Part shown: in pieces, positions 46,127 through 54,991 of the stretch | How positions within the stretch are numbered: position 1 is the first letter of the stretch | How the letters are laid out: each line of letters starts with the position of its first letter | From: Flavobacteriaceae bacterium GSB9 | GTDB taxonomy: Bacteria; Bacteroidota; Bacteroidia; Flavobacteriales; Flavobacteriaceae | Direction of reading: 5' to 3' | Assembly: GCA_022749295.1 (NCBI GenBank) | Contig: CP062007.1 | Span: 3,464,001 to 3,528,000, forward strand | DNA: 64,000 nucleotides | Notes under the pieces: generated by a model | Seen by the model: only the letters and a program-made list of their open reading frames with translations | Told to the model about the DNA's origin: nothing | Database searches by the model: none | Made by a program: the position numbers and the translations under genes

Positions 46127-47101
46127 ATGAAAAAATTATTGGCTTTGCTAACCACTTCTATACTTTGTTTTGCTTGTGGATCTACAAAAAGAAACGATTC
46201 TTCAAAAATTGAAAATTTAAACTTTAATAATCCTATCATTACAGATAAATATACTGCCGACGCTGCAGCAATTGTACATAACGATAAAGTTTACTTGTAT
46301 GCAGGACACGACCAAGCACCCAACGATGTTAATGCATACAGAATGCATGAATGGTTGGTGTATTCTTCACCCGACATGGTTAATTGGACAGAACATCCCG
46401 TACCGTTAAAACCCACAGATTTTAAGTGGGCGTCTGGGAGTGCCTGGGCATCAGAAGTGATTGAAAAGAATGGGGAGTTTTATTGGTTTGTAACTGTAGA
46501 GCACGGCAGTATTCACGGTAAAGCCATTGGTGTAGCGGTTTCCGATAATCCAACAGGTCCCTTTGTTGATGCTATTGGAAAAGCATTAATAACAAATGAT
46601 ATGACGACCCATACTAAGATAAGTTGGGATGATATTGACCCAACAGTATGGATTGATGACGATGGGCAAGCCTATATATTTTGGGGAAATACCGTTTGCA
46701 AATATGCCAAATTAAAAGACAATATGATTGAGCTTGATGGCCCAATTATGACTGTTGATTTGCCAAACTTCACGGAGGCACCATATATTCATAAAAAAGG
46801 TGATTGGTACTACTTATCGTATGCCTACCAATTTCCTGAAAAAATAGCTTATGCTATGAGTAAATCAATTAACGGCCCGTGGGAGTTTAAAGGTATCTTA
46901 AATGAGGTTGCTGGCAACAGTAATACCAACCATCAGGCGATTATTGAATTTAAAGAAAAAGATTATTTTATTTACCATAATGGAAGTATTCCCACACATG
47001 GAGGTAGTTTTAGGCGTTCCGTATGTGTAGATAGGCTTTACTATAATGAAGACGGCACGATGAAACGTGTTATTATGACATCAGAAGGTATTCAAAACTA
47101 A
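46127..47101 (+). CDS. GH43 arabinosidase lipoprotein
   Basis: A 324-residue lipoprotein (LCFAC) consisting only of the GH43 propeller. Triad: Asp45 (YTADAAAI), Asp171 (DIDPTVWI) and Glu217 (FTEAPYI). The motif NTNHQAIIEF and the C-terminal SFRRSVCVDRLYYNEDGT are those of exo-acting arabinofuranosidase/xylosidase groups in GH43. In this operon it most likely trims arabino-oligosaccharides; the exact linkage is not readable from sequence. It differs clearly from its GH43 neighbours, so it is not a recent duplicate. Confidence 0.91.
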   Translation: MKKLLALLTTSILCFACGSTKRNDSSKIENLNFNNPIITDKYTADAAAIVHNDKVYLYAGHDQAPNDVNAYRMHEWLVYSSPDMVNWTEHPVPLKPTDFKWASGSAWASEVIEKNGEFYWFVTVEHGSIHGKAIGVAVSDNPTGPFVDAIGKALITNDMTTHTKISWDDIDPTVWIDDDGQAYIFWGNTVCKYAKLKDNMIELDGPIMTVDLPNFTEAPYIHKKGDWYYLSYAYQFPEKIAYAMSKSINGPWEFKGILNEVAGNSNTNHQAIIEFKEKDYFIYHNGSIPTHGGSFRRSVCVDRLYYNEDGTMKRVIMTSEGIQN

Positions 47102-47105
47102 TATT

Positions 47106-48092
47106 ATGAATCAATTAAAACATTACATTTCGTTATTTGCTGTTTTAGTGACAATCGTTTCTTGTGCCCAAACCGATAAACCAATAACGCACGACCCTGT
47201 TGTAGCCAAACAAGGTGATACGTACTATTTATTCTGTACAGGCCCTGGTATTACAAGGTTTACCTCAAAAGATTTAAAAACATGGAAAAAGGGAGCGCCG
47301 GTTTTTGCTGAAAGTCCTAAATGGGCTAAAGATGTAGCCCCAGGATTTAACGGGCATATTTGGGCACCCGATATCACTTTTCACAACGGAACCTATTATT
47401 TATATTATTCCATTTCGGCTTTTGGTAAAAATACTTCAGCAATAGGTTTGGTAACCAATGCAACTTTAAATCCAGAAGACGAAAACTATAAATGGGAAGA
47501 CCAAGGTATTGTAATTCAATCGGCTCCAAACAGAGATTTATGGAATGCCATTGACCCCAATTTAATTTTTGATGATGAAGGAACCCCTTGGTTATCATTT
47601 GGTTCATTTTGGAGCGGATTAAAAATAGTTAGACTAAATGACGATTTAAAAACTTTGGCACAACCTCAAGAATGGTATCCCATTGCAAGAAGAGAAAGAA
47701 GCCCAGATATACCTGATGCTAATGCTGGTGATGCCGCATTAGAAGGTCCTTTTATTTTTAAAAAAGGCGACTATTACTATCAGTTTTTGTCGTGGGATTA
47801 TTGTTGCCGTGGCGAAAACAGTACTTACAAAGTGGTGGTGGGCCGTTCAAAATCGGTAACAGGGCCGTATGTAGATAAAGAAGGAAAGCTTCTTAACCAT
47901 GGAGGCGGAAGTTTGGTTATTGAAGGCGATGAAAACTGGCATGGCGTTGGGCACAATAGTGTGTATAGCTTCGATGGGAAAGATTATTATTTCAGCCATG
48001 GCTACGATGCTAAAGATGATGGTGTTCCAAAATTGATTGTTAAGGAAATAAACTGGGAAAACGACTGGCCAAGAGTATCTCCTTTAAAATAA
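47106..48092 (+). CDS. GH43 arabinan endo-1,5-alpha-L-arabinosidase
   Basis: A 328-residue lipoprotein (IVSC) with the GH43 propeller: catalytic Asp30 (HDPVVAKQG), Asp in NAIDPNLIFD and Glu in ALEGPFIF. HIWAPDITFHNGTYYLYYS, AFGKNTSAIG, WLSFGSFWSG and the vicinal cysteines in WDYCCRG are typical of endo-arabinanases. It is a paralogue of the gene at 54992, with the same order of motifs, apparently split by insertion or growth of the operon between them. Gap of 4 bp to the preceding gene, 7 bp to the decayed GH51. Confidence 0.93.
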   Translation: MNQLKHYISLFAVLVTIVSCAQTDKPITHDPVVAKQGDTYYLFCTGPGITRFTSKDLKTWKKGAPVFAESPKWAKDVAPGFNGHIWAPDITFHNGTYYLYYSISAFGKNTSAIGLVTNATLNPEDENYKWEDQGIVIQSAPNRDLWNAIDPNLIFDDEGTPWLSFGSFWSGLKIVRLNDDLKTLAQPQEWYPIARRERSPDIPDANAGDAALEGPFIFKKGDYYYQFLSWDYCCRGENSTYKVVVGRSKSVTGPYVDKEGKLLNHGGGSLVIEGDENWHGVGHNSVYSFDGKDYYFSHGYDAKDDGVPKLIVKEINWENDWPRVSPLK

Positions 48093-48099
48093 AATAGAA

Positions 48100-48934
48100 A
48101 TGGGAAAAATCAGATTGGTGTTGCCCGTGCTGTTTTGTGTCATGCTTACGGCTTGTAAAAGTGATCAACAGCAGTCCGTTACAAAATTAGTCGCAAAAAT
48201 TGATATTTCTAAAACCAAGGATTCTATTTCCAATCATCTTTATGGTATGTTTATGGAAAATCTTGGTAACGAAGATGTAGGAAACTTAGTAGACGACTGT
48301 TTGTGGGCTGAATTATTGGATGATAGAAAGTTTTTTTATCCGGTAAATACAGATACGTTAAACCCTATTAATAGAAAGGAAAAAATTAATCGATGGGAGC
48401 CTATCGGCAAAGTGACGATGGACTCAATGAATCCTTATGTCGGCGCACATTCGCCTAAAATAGCCATAACAAATACAGCGTTTGAAGGTATACAACAATC
48501 GGGCATTGCTTTAGAAAAAGGAAAGTCGTACAATGGGCGAATTGTTTTAAAAAAAGAAGGGAATGTACAGGTTACAGTAAAGCTTTTAATTGGTAATGAT
48601 ATTATACAACAGGTAACCTTTGATAATATTAAATGTGCCTTATCTGGATGTATCAGTGGCCAAGAATGGAGATGAAATCATCATTTCTGTAATGAACAGA
48701 CACCTTACAGAAAGCATTTCAACAGATATTCTATTGCAAGAAGGTGCATTCAATGGGAAATTAAACGTTATGGAAGTTAACGGGCCTGACATAAAATCGC
48801 AAAACACTTTTGGAAAAGAAATTGTAAAGACTACAGAAAAAGACAGTATAAAGCCAAAGGATAATTTGCTAAATTATTCATTCCCTCCTCATTCATTTAC
48901 AATGATAAAGGGTAAGTATTTGGAATCAAAATAA
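48100..48934 (+). pseudogene. Decayed GH51 arabinofuranosidase, catalytic core deleted
   Basis: The N-terminal frame (48100-48675, 191 aa, lipobox MLTAC) reads as the start of a second type of GH51 enzyme (ISNHLYGMFMENLGNE, LWAELLDDRKFF, then a CBM-like domain). At about 48630-48645 the homology jumps to the far C-terminal GH51 domain in another frame (VPYLDVSVAKNGDEIII, VMNRHLTES, SFPPHSFTMIKG, ending 48934). The whole (beta/alpha)8 barrel with both catalytic glutamates is missing, roughly 350-400 codons compared with usual GH51 lengths of this type, and a frameshift lies at the join. The remaining 191-residue product cannot be a glycosidase. It sits cleanly in the operon between two functional-looking genes. 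Confidence 0.88.
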
Positions 48935-49022
48935 AAGTAGTGTAATCTATTCAATGAGAGTTGGAATAAATTTTTGACAATAGCACTTTAATGGTTTAAT
49001 AGTTTTTAACTAAAATATAATT

Positions 49023-50666
49023 ATGAAGCAAATTAAGTTTATCACTACAACATTGTTATTTACTGCAATCATTTCATTTTGCTTTGGTCAAAACAACAAA
49101 GGTCCAATTTTGGCTGGGGAAAATATAGCTGTTGTATCAACAAGCTACGGTAAGGTTCGGGGCTATATCGATGATGGAATATTTGTGTTTAAAGGTATTC
49201 CTTATGCTCAGGCAGAAAGGTTCATGTCGCCACAAGCCCCGGATAACTGGGACGGCATACGACAGTGCCAAATTTTTGGACCTCAGGCCATGCAACCTAC
49301 AGCCCAAGATTGGGAGGGCCAAAGTGAATTCAACTTTGGGTTTCTTTTCAATAGGGAACCTATGGATGAAAAAGAATCTTTTGTCTTAAATGTTTGGAGC
49401 AAAGAAATCAACGATGGTAAAAAGCGTCCTGTTTGGGTATGGATTCATGGCGGTGGGTATTTTGCAGGATCTGCCAACCAACTTCCTTTTTTTGATGGTG
49501 GCCCAATGGCTGAAAAAGGTGATATTGTGGTCGTCTCAATTAACCATAGACTTAATGCCCTAGGCTATGTTGACCTGAGATTTCTTGGTGATAAATATTC
49601 CAATTCTGTAAATCTTGGGATGCAGGATATTGTTGCTGCTCTTGAATGGGTGCGTGACAATATAGAAAGTTTTGGAGGAGATCCTAATACGGTCACTGTC
49701 AACGGACAGTCTGGTGGTGGCGGTAAGGTGTCTACACTTATGGCCATGCCCTCAGCTGCTGGTCTCTTTAAAAGAGCTATTGTACAAAGTGGATCAACAG
49801 TAACCCTTCAACCAAAAGAGAATGCTACAGCCTTTGGCAAGGCATTTGCCGCTGCACTAGGTGTAACACCAAGCAATACAGAAAAATTAGATGAGTTTAC
49901 ATATCAAGAACTACTTGAAGCTGGAACTATCGCGACTCGAGTATTAAATTCAACTAAACAAAAATCATCAAAACAAAACTTCAGAGTTGGTTACAGTCCG
50001 ACCGTAGACGGAAAATTTATTGTACAAAATCCTTTTGATCCAGAGCCTGCACCTTTCTCGAAAGATGTTGCTATGCTCATAGGAAGTGACCTAAATGAAT
50101 TTACCTATTTCAATAGAAATTTAATTACGAAAAAATCTCTTAGTGAAGTACGTGATGTTATAGCGGAACGATTTGGAAAGGAAAACGTCGACAAATACAT
50201 CGAACTTTACAGAAAGGCATACCCAAATTCTACAGAGCCACATGAAATGTTAGGCTTTGACATCTTTTTTAGATCTGGTGTTTTGAAACAAGCAGTTGCA
50301 AAAAGCAAACAAGGTGGTGCCCCGGCCTACTCTTATTTATTTACCTGGAAATCAACAGTTAACGATGGTAGTTTAGGAGCTTGCCATGGTATGGAGCTTC
50401 CCTTTATGTTTAATAATATTGAAATGGCACGTACTATGACCGGAGGTACTAAAGAAGCCTATGAGTTGGCTGATAAAATCAGTTCGGCTTGGATTAACTT
50501 TATTAAAACGGGCAACCCGAACTCCAAAAAACTACCAAAATGGGATGCTTACAACCCAGAAGAGGGAGCTACCATGATTTTCGACAATAATTGTGAAATA
50601 ATTTACAACCATGATAAAGAGCTCATTGAATATCTGAGCACCTTTCCGTCCACTAAACTATTTTAA
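49023..50666 (+). CDS. Type-B carboxylesterase, exported
   Basis: A 547-residue alpha/beta-hydrolase with signal peptide (ending ISFCFGQ). Type-B carboxylesterase blocks seen: VRGYIDDGIFVFKGIPYA, FVLNVWSKE, VWVWIHGGGYFAGSA (oxyanion hole), VSINHRLNALGYVDL, NLGMQDIVAALEWVRDNI and nucleophile Ser230 in NGQSGGGG, an atypical version of the usual GESAGG. The acid lies in IGSDLNEF and the His in GACHGMELPFMF. In an arabinan locus it may remove feruloyl or acetyl groups from arabinose residues; this is inference. An 88-bp gap separates it from the GH51 remnant. Confidence 0.9.
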   Translation: MKQIKFITTTLLFTAIISFCFGQNNKGPILAGENIAVVSTSYGKVRGYIDDGIFVFKGIPYAQAERFMSPQAPDNWDGIRQCQIFGPQAMQPTAQDWEGQSEFNFGFLFNREPMDEKESFVLNVWSKEINDGKKRPVWVWIHGGGYFAGSANQLPFFDGGPMAEKGDIVVVSINHRLNALGYVDLRFLGDKYSNSVNLGMQDIVAALEWVRDNIESFGGDPNTVTVNGQSGGGGKVSTLMAMPSAAGLFKRAIVQSGSTVTLQPKENATAFGKAFAAALGVTPSNTEKLDEFTYQELLEAGTIATRVLNSTKQKSSKQNFRVGYSPTVDGKFIVQNPFDPEPAPFSKDVAMLIGSDLNEFTYFNRNLITKKSLSEVRDVIAERFGKENVDKYIELYRKAYPNSTEPHEMLGFDIFFRSGVLKQAVAKSKQGGAPAYSYLFTWKSTVNDGSLGACHGMELPFMFNNIEMARTMTGGTKEAYELADKISSAWINFIKTGNPNSKKLPKWDAYNPEEGATMIFDNNCEIIYNHDKELIEYLSTFPSTKLF

Positions 50667-50696
50667 AAAGACAACTAAACTAACATTACCAAAGCA

Positions 50697-53600
50697 ATGA
50701 AAATTAATAAGCGATTAAAAACAACCAGCGCATTAGTATTGTGCGTTCCTGTAATTGCCATTATATTCATCTCCATGACAACAACGGAACTCAACAACAT
50801 TCCACCAAGACCCCAAGGTCCCTGTGATATATATGCAGAAGATGACTGCCCTTGCGTTGCAGCCCATAGTAGTACAAGGGCATTATACGCCGATTATAAC
50901 GGCCCACTTTATCAAGTGATGCGTAAGTCAGATGGCAAGACTTTAGATATTGGCGTAGTTCAACCAAGTGAAGGCAATCCGGGAGGATATGCAGATGCCA
51001 TGGCGCAGGATGAATTTTGCTCTGATACCTATTGTTGGATTACAAAACTTTATGACCAATCAGGAATGGGCAATCATCTTGAGCAAGCACCTCGAGGAGC
51101 TTTTATTGGACCTGCAATGGGTGGCTTTAATAATGTCCCGATGGCAGATATGGCCCCAGTGACCGTTATGGGGCATAAGGTATATGGTATTTTTATTGCT
51201 CCTGATATGGGATTGCGCTGGAACGACGCAAAAGGCACCGCCGTAGATGACCAAGCTGAAGGCCAATATTGGGTAATAAATGGTCACCATTTCAATGATG
51301 GTTGCTGTTTTAATTACGGTAATGTTGAAACTGACAGCCGAGATGATGGTGATGGCACTATGGAGTCCACTTATTATGGCAATGCCCGTTTTTGGTACTA
51401 TGGTCAAGACAGTGGCCCTTGGATTATGACCGATCAAGAAAACAATTTGGTTGGTTGTGTTAATCCCGATCCCAATGATAAATATTGTAAAGACCTCCCT
51501 AGTATTTCCTGGCGCTTTGTAACAGCTACTGCTGATGGAAAACCAGGTCATTGGAGATCTATGGGAGGGGATGCACAAGGCGGTGACTTATATACAATGT
51601 ACGACGGCGGGCGCATTATTAACGATAAATTTCCGGATGATAAAAGCAGTTACGACCCAATGCGTAAACAAGGAGCCATTGTACTCGGTAACGGTGGTGA
51701 TAACAACAATTATTCCCAGGGAACATTCTATGAAGCTGCTATGACGGCTGCTGGAACATATCCATCTGCTGAAACAAATCAAAAAATTCAGGCAAACATT
51801 GTTAAAGCAGGTTATGCCGAGGCTAAGTTAAGCATTGCTCCTTCTGCTGTGGTCAATACGCCTCCCGGAATGCAAACTTTTGCTCCAAACACTTCCCAGA
51901 ACACAACGGTTACATTTAAAAACACCACGCAAACAGCGGTTAATAATCTTCAAATTAGCATCGATGCCCCCTATGGCTGGAAAGTAAATGTTTTGGGTAA
52001 CGATAAAGCTGTACAAACATTTACCACCCCAATTAAACCAGGTGAGACCGTGAGTGCTGTTTTTAATGTAAAATCAGGCTCTAAAACGCTCAACGGTGAT
52101 CTTGTAGGTATTGCGAAATGGACAAATGCGTCTAATAGCATAACTCAGACTGAGAAAGCCATTGAGAAAGTCCGCAATGTAAGTCCCATTAAAATAAATG
52201 AATTTGCCATAGGTAGTGGAGAAAATTTAACGAACACATTTATTGAATTATACAATTCAGGTGAAAATGAGGTAGATATTTCAAATTGGTCGCTAACACA
52301 TCATCAAGCAGAATTACCTATTTTTTCATCAATAGAAATTCCTAAAGGCATTACACTTGAAGCAAACGATTATTATCTCTTAGGCTTATCAAATTCTGGA
52401 TTGGAAGTGCCAGCTGTCAGTGGTGAAACGACCATATACGTAAGAAACACTATTGGTATGTCGATAGGCGATGAAATTGTAATCGGTACTGATGCAAACA
52501 AAGAAACCAGAAAGATTACAGCTATTTCAAATCCACCTGAAAAAGTAGAAAGTGAAACACCGAGAGATTTTTGGTCAACATATGGCTATCGCCGACCACT
52601 TGCCCCAGGAACGCCTACAACAGTTTGGCAACCCCTACCTGAAGGGCCTGTAATTACCATTCCTAAAGGTTCAACTAGCATACCGGTTGAAAGTGTTGAT
52701 AATTTTGAAGTGGGACAAAAAATGGCTATTGGCTATGGCGCCACTTATCCTGCAGTGGCCCGCGACATTGAAAAATACGAAGTCGTTACCGTAACCGAAG
52801 TAGGAAAACGCGGTACACAAGCTTGGTTGTCTGTAGATGCAAAACCCGGAGATACCAATATTAAGGTATCTTCTGTAAAGGACATCTCTGTAGGTGACAA
52901 AATAAGATTGGACATTGATAGTGAAGGACATGGAATTGAATGGGTTACTGTAACCAAAGTTGGAACAGCATCATCACGAAACAGTTTTAATGGCCCTTTA
53001 ACAAGAGAAGATGATGATGCAGGAACAGGACTTGATTTGGCAGAGCCATTAAAATTTAACCACTCCTATAATATGCCTTTTAGTGTATGGGGTACAGGAG
53101 TAAGCTTCGAACCAGCTACGAAATTCGAACACTCAAGTAACGAACCTGTTTTGCCACTGTGCTTTGTCGTTACTCTTGATAAACCTTTGGCCAAAACACA
53201 TCCTATAAATGATGTGGTAAGGAATCTAAAAGTTACAACTGCTGGTTATCAAGGTTCTGCTAAACCAGACCAATGGTTTGGTGGCCCAGCACTTTCTTTC
53301 GTGGCCGGGAACATGGTTTTGCGCAATGCTAACGGCCATGTTGTTGATGGACTTAACTACGGTGAAATAGTAGACCCGTGGGCTTCTGAAGGCTATCATG
53401 CCATATCAGGTGCAGGAGAATTGGGTTGCTATACGGAGTCACCTGCCATGGAAGGGGGAACAAGTAGAAGAAACACAACGCCTTCAAGCTTACCTATGAG
53501 AAGTGTGGGCCGTTATCCTGATGGAACCGATCATGATAGCAATTGCAATGATTTTAAACTACATAATACAATATCACTTACACTGCCTTCCGATGTTGGC

Positions 53601-54068
53601 AGCAATAACATAAAAGTGAACAGTGTAGATGATTTTAGAATTGGCCAAAAAGTTGTTGTGGGAATCGATAATTATGAAATAGCTAAAATAACGCTTATTG
53701 GTTCCGCTGGTGGAACATTGCTAAGTGCCAAAGTTAAAGCAGGCGATACTATTATCCCTGTTGAAAGTATAGAAGGGTTTGAGGATGGTCAAAAAATCAC
53801 AGTGGGTAAAGGTTCAAATCAAGAAACTGTAGTTATCAAATCAACCACAGATTATACTAGGTTTTGGTGGCGCCCAAGAAGCGGCGATGGACCACAAACT
53901 TTTATAACGGTTACCGAACCTGTCTCCCACCAGCATGACCATGGGGAAGAAGCTGTTGGTTCAGGAATTACGTTTTCCAGACCTTTATCAAGGTCTTATA
54001 AAAAAGGAGACCAAGTGTCAAGTGGTACACCTACACCTGGAAACCCCAATCAATATGTAATACATTGA
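50697..54068 (+). CDS. GH54-type alpha-L-arabinofuranosidase with lamin-tail and repeat modules
   Basis: A 1123-residue exported protein with an N-terminal membrane/signal segment (ALVLCVPVIAIIFISM). Residues about 40-372 match the GH54 catalytic domain of fungal AbfB: GPCDIYAEDDCPCVAAHSST, YNGPLYQVMR, YDQSGMGNHLEQAP, vicinal Cys203-Cys204 in GCCFNYGN, nucleophile-type Glu223 in GTMESTYYGN, acid/base-type Asp335 in NGGDNNN, and SQGTFYEAAM. Then come a NEW3-like beta domain (about 376-475), a lamin-tail domain (about 480-570; INEFAIGSG, FIELYNSG) and five copies of a 35-50-residue repeat, with a second lamin-tail-like piece at about 860-950. The arabinose-binding domain (CBM42) of fungal enzymes is not seen. 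No T9SS tail. Confidence 0.88.
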   Translation: MKINKRLKTTSALVLCVPVIAIIFISMTTTELNNIPPRPQGPCDIYAEDDCPCVAAHSSTRALYADYNGPLYQVMRKSDGKTLDIGVVQPSEGNPGGYADAMAQDEFCSDTYCWITKLYDQSGMGNHLEQAPRGAFIGPAMGGFNNVPMADMAPVTVMGHKVYGIFIAPDMGLRWNDAKGTAVDDQAEGQYWVINGHHFNDGCCFNYGNVETDSRDDGDGTMESTYYGNARFWYYGQDSGPWIMTDQENNLVGCVNPDPNDKYCKDLPSISWRFVTATADGKPGHWRSMGGDAQGGDLYTMYDGGRIINDKFPDDKSSYDPMRKQGAIVLGNGGDNNNYSQGTFYEAAMTAAGTYPSAETNQKIQANIVKAGYAEAKLSIAPSAVVNTPPGMQTFAPNTSQNTTVTFKNTTQTAVNNLQISIDAPYGWKVNVLGNDKAVQTFTTPIKPGETVSAVFNVKSGSKTLNGDLVGIAKWTNASNSITQTEKAIEKVRNVSPIKINEFAIGSGENLTNTFIELYNSGENEVDISNWSLTHHQAELPIFSSIEIPKGITLEANDYYLLGLSNSGLEVPAVSGETTIYVRNTIGMSIGDEIVIGTDANKETRKITAISNPPEKVESETPRDFWSTYGYRRPLAPGTPTTVWQPLPEGPVITIPKGSTSIPVESVDNFEVGQKMAIGYGATYPAVARDIEKYEVVTVTEVGKRGTQAWLSVDAKPGDTNIKVSSVKDISVGDKIRLDIDSEGHGIEWVTVTKVGTASSRNSFNGPLTREDDDAGTGLDLAEPLKFNHSYNMPFSVWGTGVSFEPATKFEHSSNEPVLPLCFVVTLDKPLAKTHPINDVVRNLKVTTAGYQGSAKPDQWFGGPALSFVAGNMVLRNANGHVVDGLNYGEIVDPWASEGYHAISGAGELGCYTESPAMEGGTSRRNTTPSSLPMRSVGRYPDGTDHDSNCNDFKLHNTISLTLPSDVGSNNIKVNSVDDFRIGQKVVVGIDNYEIAKITLIGSAGGTLLSAKVKAGDTIIPVESIEGFEDGQKITVGKGSNQETVVIKSTTDYTRFWWRPRSGDGPQTFITVTEPVSHQHDHGEEAVGSGITFSRPLSRSYKKGDQVSSGTPTPGNPNQYVIH
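52417..53850 (+). repeat. Five coding repeats in the GH54 protein
   Basis: The protein carries five copies of a module with the pattern G-x-T-x-I-x-V-x-S-V-x-x-F-x-x-G-Q-K-x-x-I-G followed by E-x-x-x-I-T-x-V. They begin near residues 574 (TTIYVRNTIGMSIGDEI), 655 (STSIPVESVDNFEVGQKM), 715 (DTNIKVSSVKDISVGDKI), 965 (NNIKVNSVDDFRIGQKV) and 1014 (DTIIPVESIEGFEDGQKI). Their role is unknown; a small beta-barrel or binding module is likely. Confidence 0.85.
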
Positions 54069-54108
54069 TACATGCTTAAAACCATTCTATAATTTTAATA
54101 ATTCAGTA

Positions 54109-54978
54109 ATGAGAAAAATATATCAATCAATAGGTCTGATGATACTCTTAATGTTATCAGTAATAGCTTGCGCACAAAAAAAAGAAAAGGCAGTGGATAC
54201 AGCCGAGGATGAAGGTCTTACTACCAAGTTTAAAACAATTACCGTAACAAAGGATATCCCATATCGTGAAGGTGAAAGCGATAGTTGGAAACTTGATTTA
54301 GCCATGCCTGAAAATTTTGGGAGTGAGCTACGCCCAGCATTGGTTATCGTTCATGGCGGAGGATGGCGTTTTGGGTCGAAATCTGTCGATGTTTATCAGA
54401 AAATGATGGTCGCCTATGCACAGAAAGGTTATGTTACCATTAATGTGGAATATCGACTAACGGGCGAAGCCGAATTTCCAGCTTGTATAGAAGATGTTAA
54501 ATGTGCCGTACGCTGGCTACGTGCCCATGCCGGTGAATTACATGTAGACCCCAACCGAATAGGTAGTTACGGCCATTCCGCTGGCGCACACTTGTCACTT
54601 ATGCTTGCCATGACCGATAAAGCTGATGGTTTAGAAGGCGATGGTGGTTGGGATGAATACTCCAGTAAAGTAACCGTGGCTGGTGCTGGATCTCCCCCAA
54701 CAGAATTGGGGCGTGATGTTCCCATGGCCAAAAAAGAATGGTGGCCCATTGGTTATATAAGTGCTAACCACCCGCCGATGTTTCTCATTCAAGGCACCGA
54801 AGACCCAATTGTATTGCCTGAAAGGACTCGTGATTTTGTAGAAAAAATGAAAGCTGCTGGCGACACCACTTTAGAATATCTTGAGATGGAAGGTGATCAT
54901 GGTATTGCTTACAATGGGCAGTTAGAAGTGACAGACCCAGCGCTTGAAAAATTCTTTGACAAATATTTGAAACCGTAA
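54109..54978 (+). CDS. Alpha/beta-hydrolase esterase lipoprotein
   Basis: A 289-residue lipoprotein-like protein (signal ending VIAC followed by AQKKEK). Catalytic triad in place: Ser157 in YGHSAGAH, Asp232 in GTEDPIV and His264 in EGDHG, with the oxyanion motif HGGGWRFGS. The family is the BD-FAE/esterase-lipase type used as acetyl or feruloyl esterases in carbohydrate loci. With the carboxylesterase at 49023 the operon has two different esterases flanking the GH54 gene, so a role in removing ester groups from arabinan side chains is likely but inferred. Confidence 0.9.
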   Translation: MRKIYQSIGLMILLMLSVIACAQKKEKAVDTAEDEGLTTKFKTITVTKDIPYREGESDSWKLDLAMPENFGSELRPALVIVHGGGWRFGSKSVDVYQKMMVAYAQKGYVTINVEYRLTGEAEFPACIEDVKCAVRWLRAHAGELHVDPNRIGSYGHSAGAHLSLMLAMTDKADGLEGDGGWDEYSSKVTVAGAGSPPTELGRDVPMAKKEWWPIGYISANHPPMFLIQGTEDPIVLPERTRDFVEKMKAAGDTTLEYLEMEGDHGIAYNGQLEVTDPALEKFFDKYLKP

Positions 54979-54991
54979 AAAATAAATTACA

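Noticed and set aside
48600-48680. Simple frameshift or sequencing error as the cause of the split GH51
   Set aside because: The two halves are distant parts of the GH51 protein; several hundred residues are absent, which a frameshift cannot explain.
51060-51578. 172-codon open frame on the minus strand within the GH54 gene
   Set aside because: It lies wholly inside a well-supported coding region on the other strand and its composition matches no protein family.
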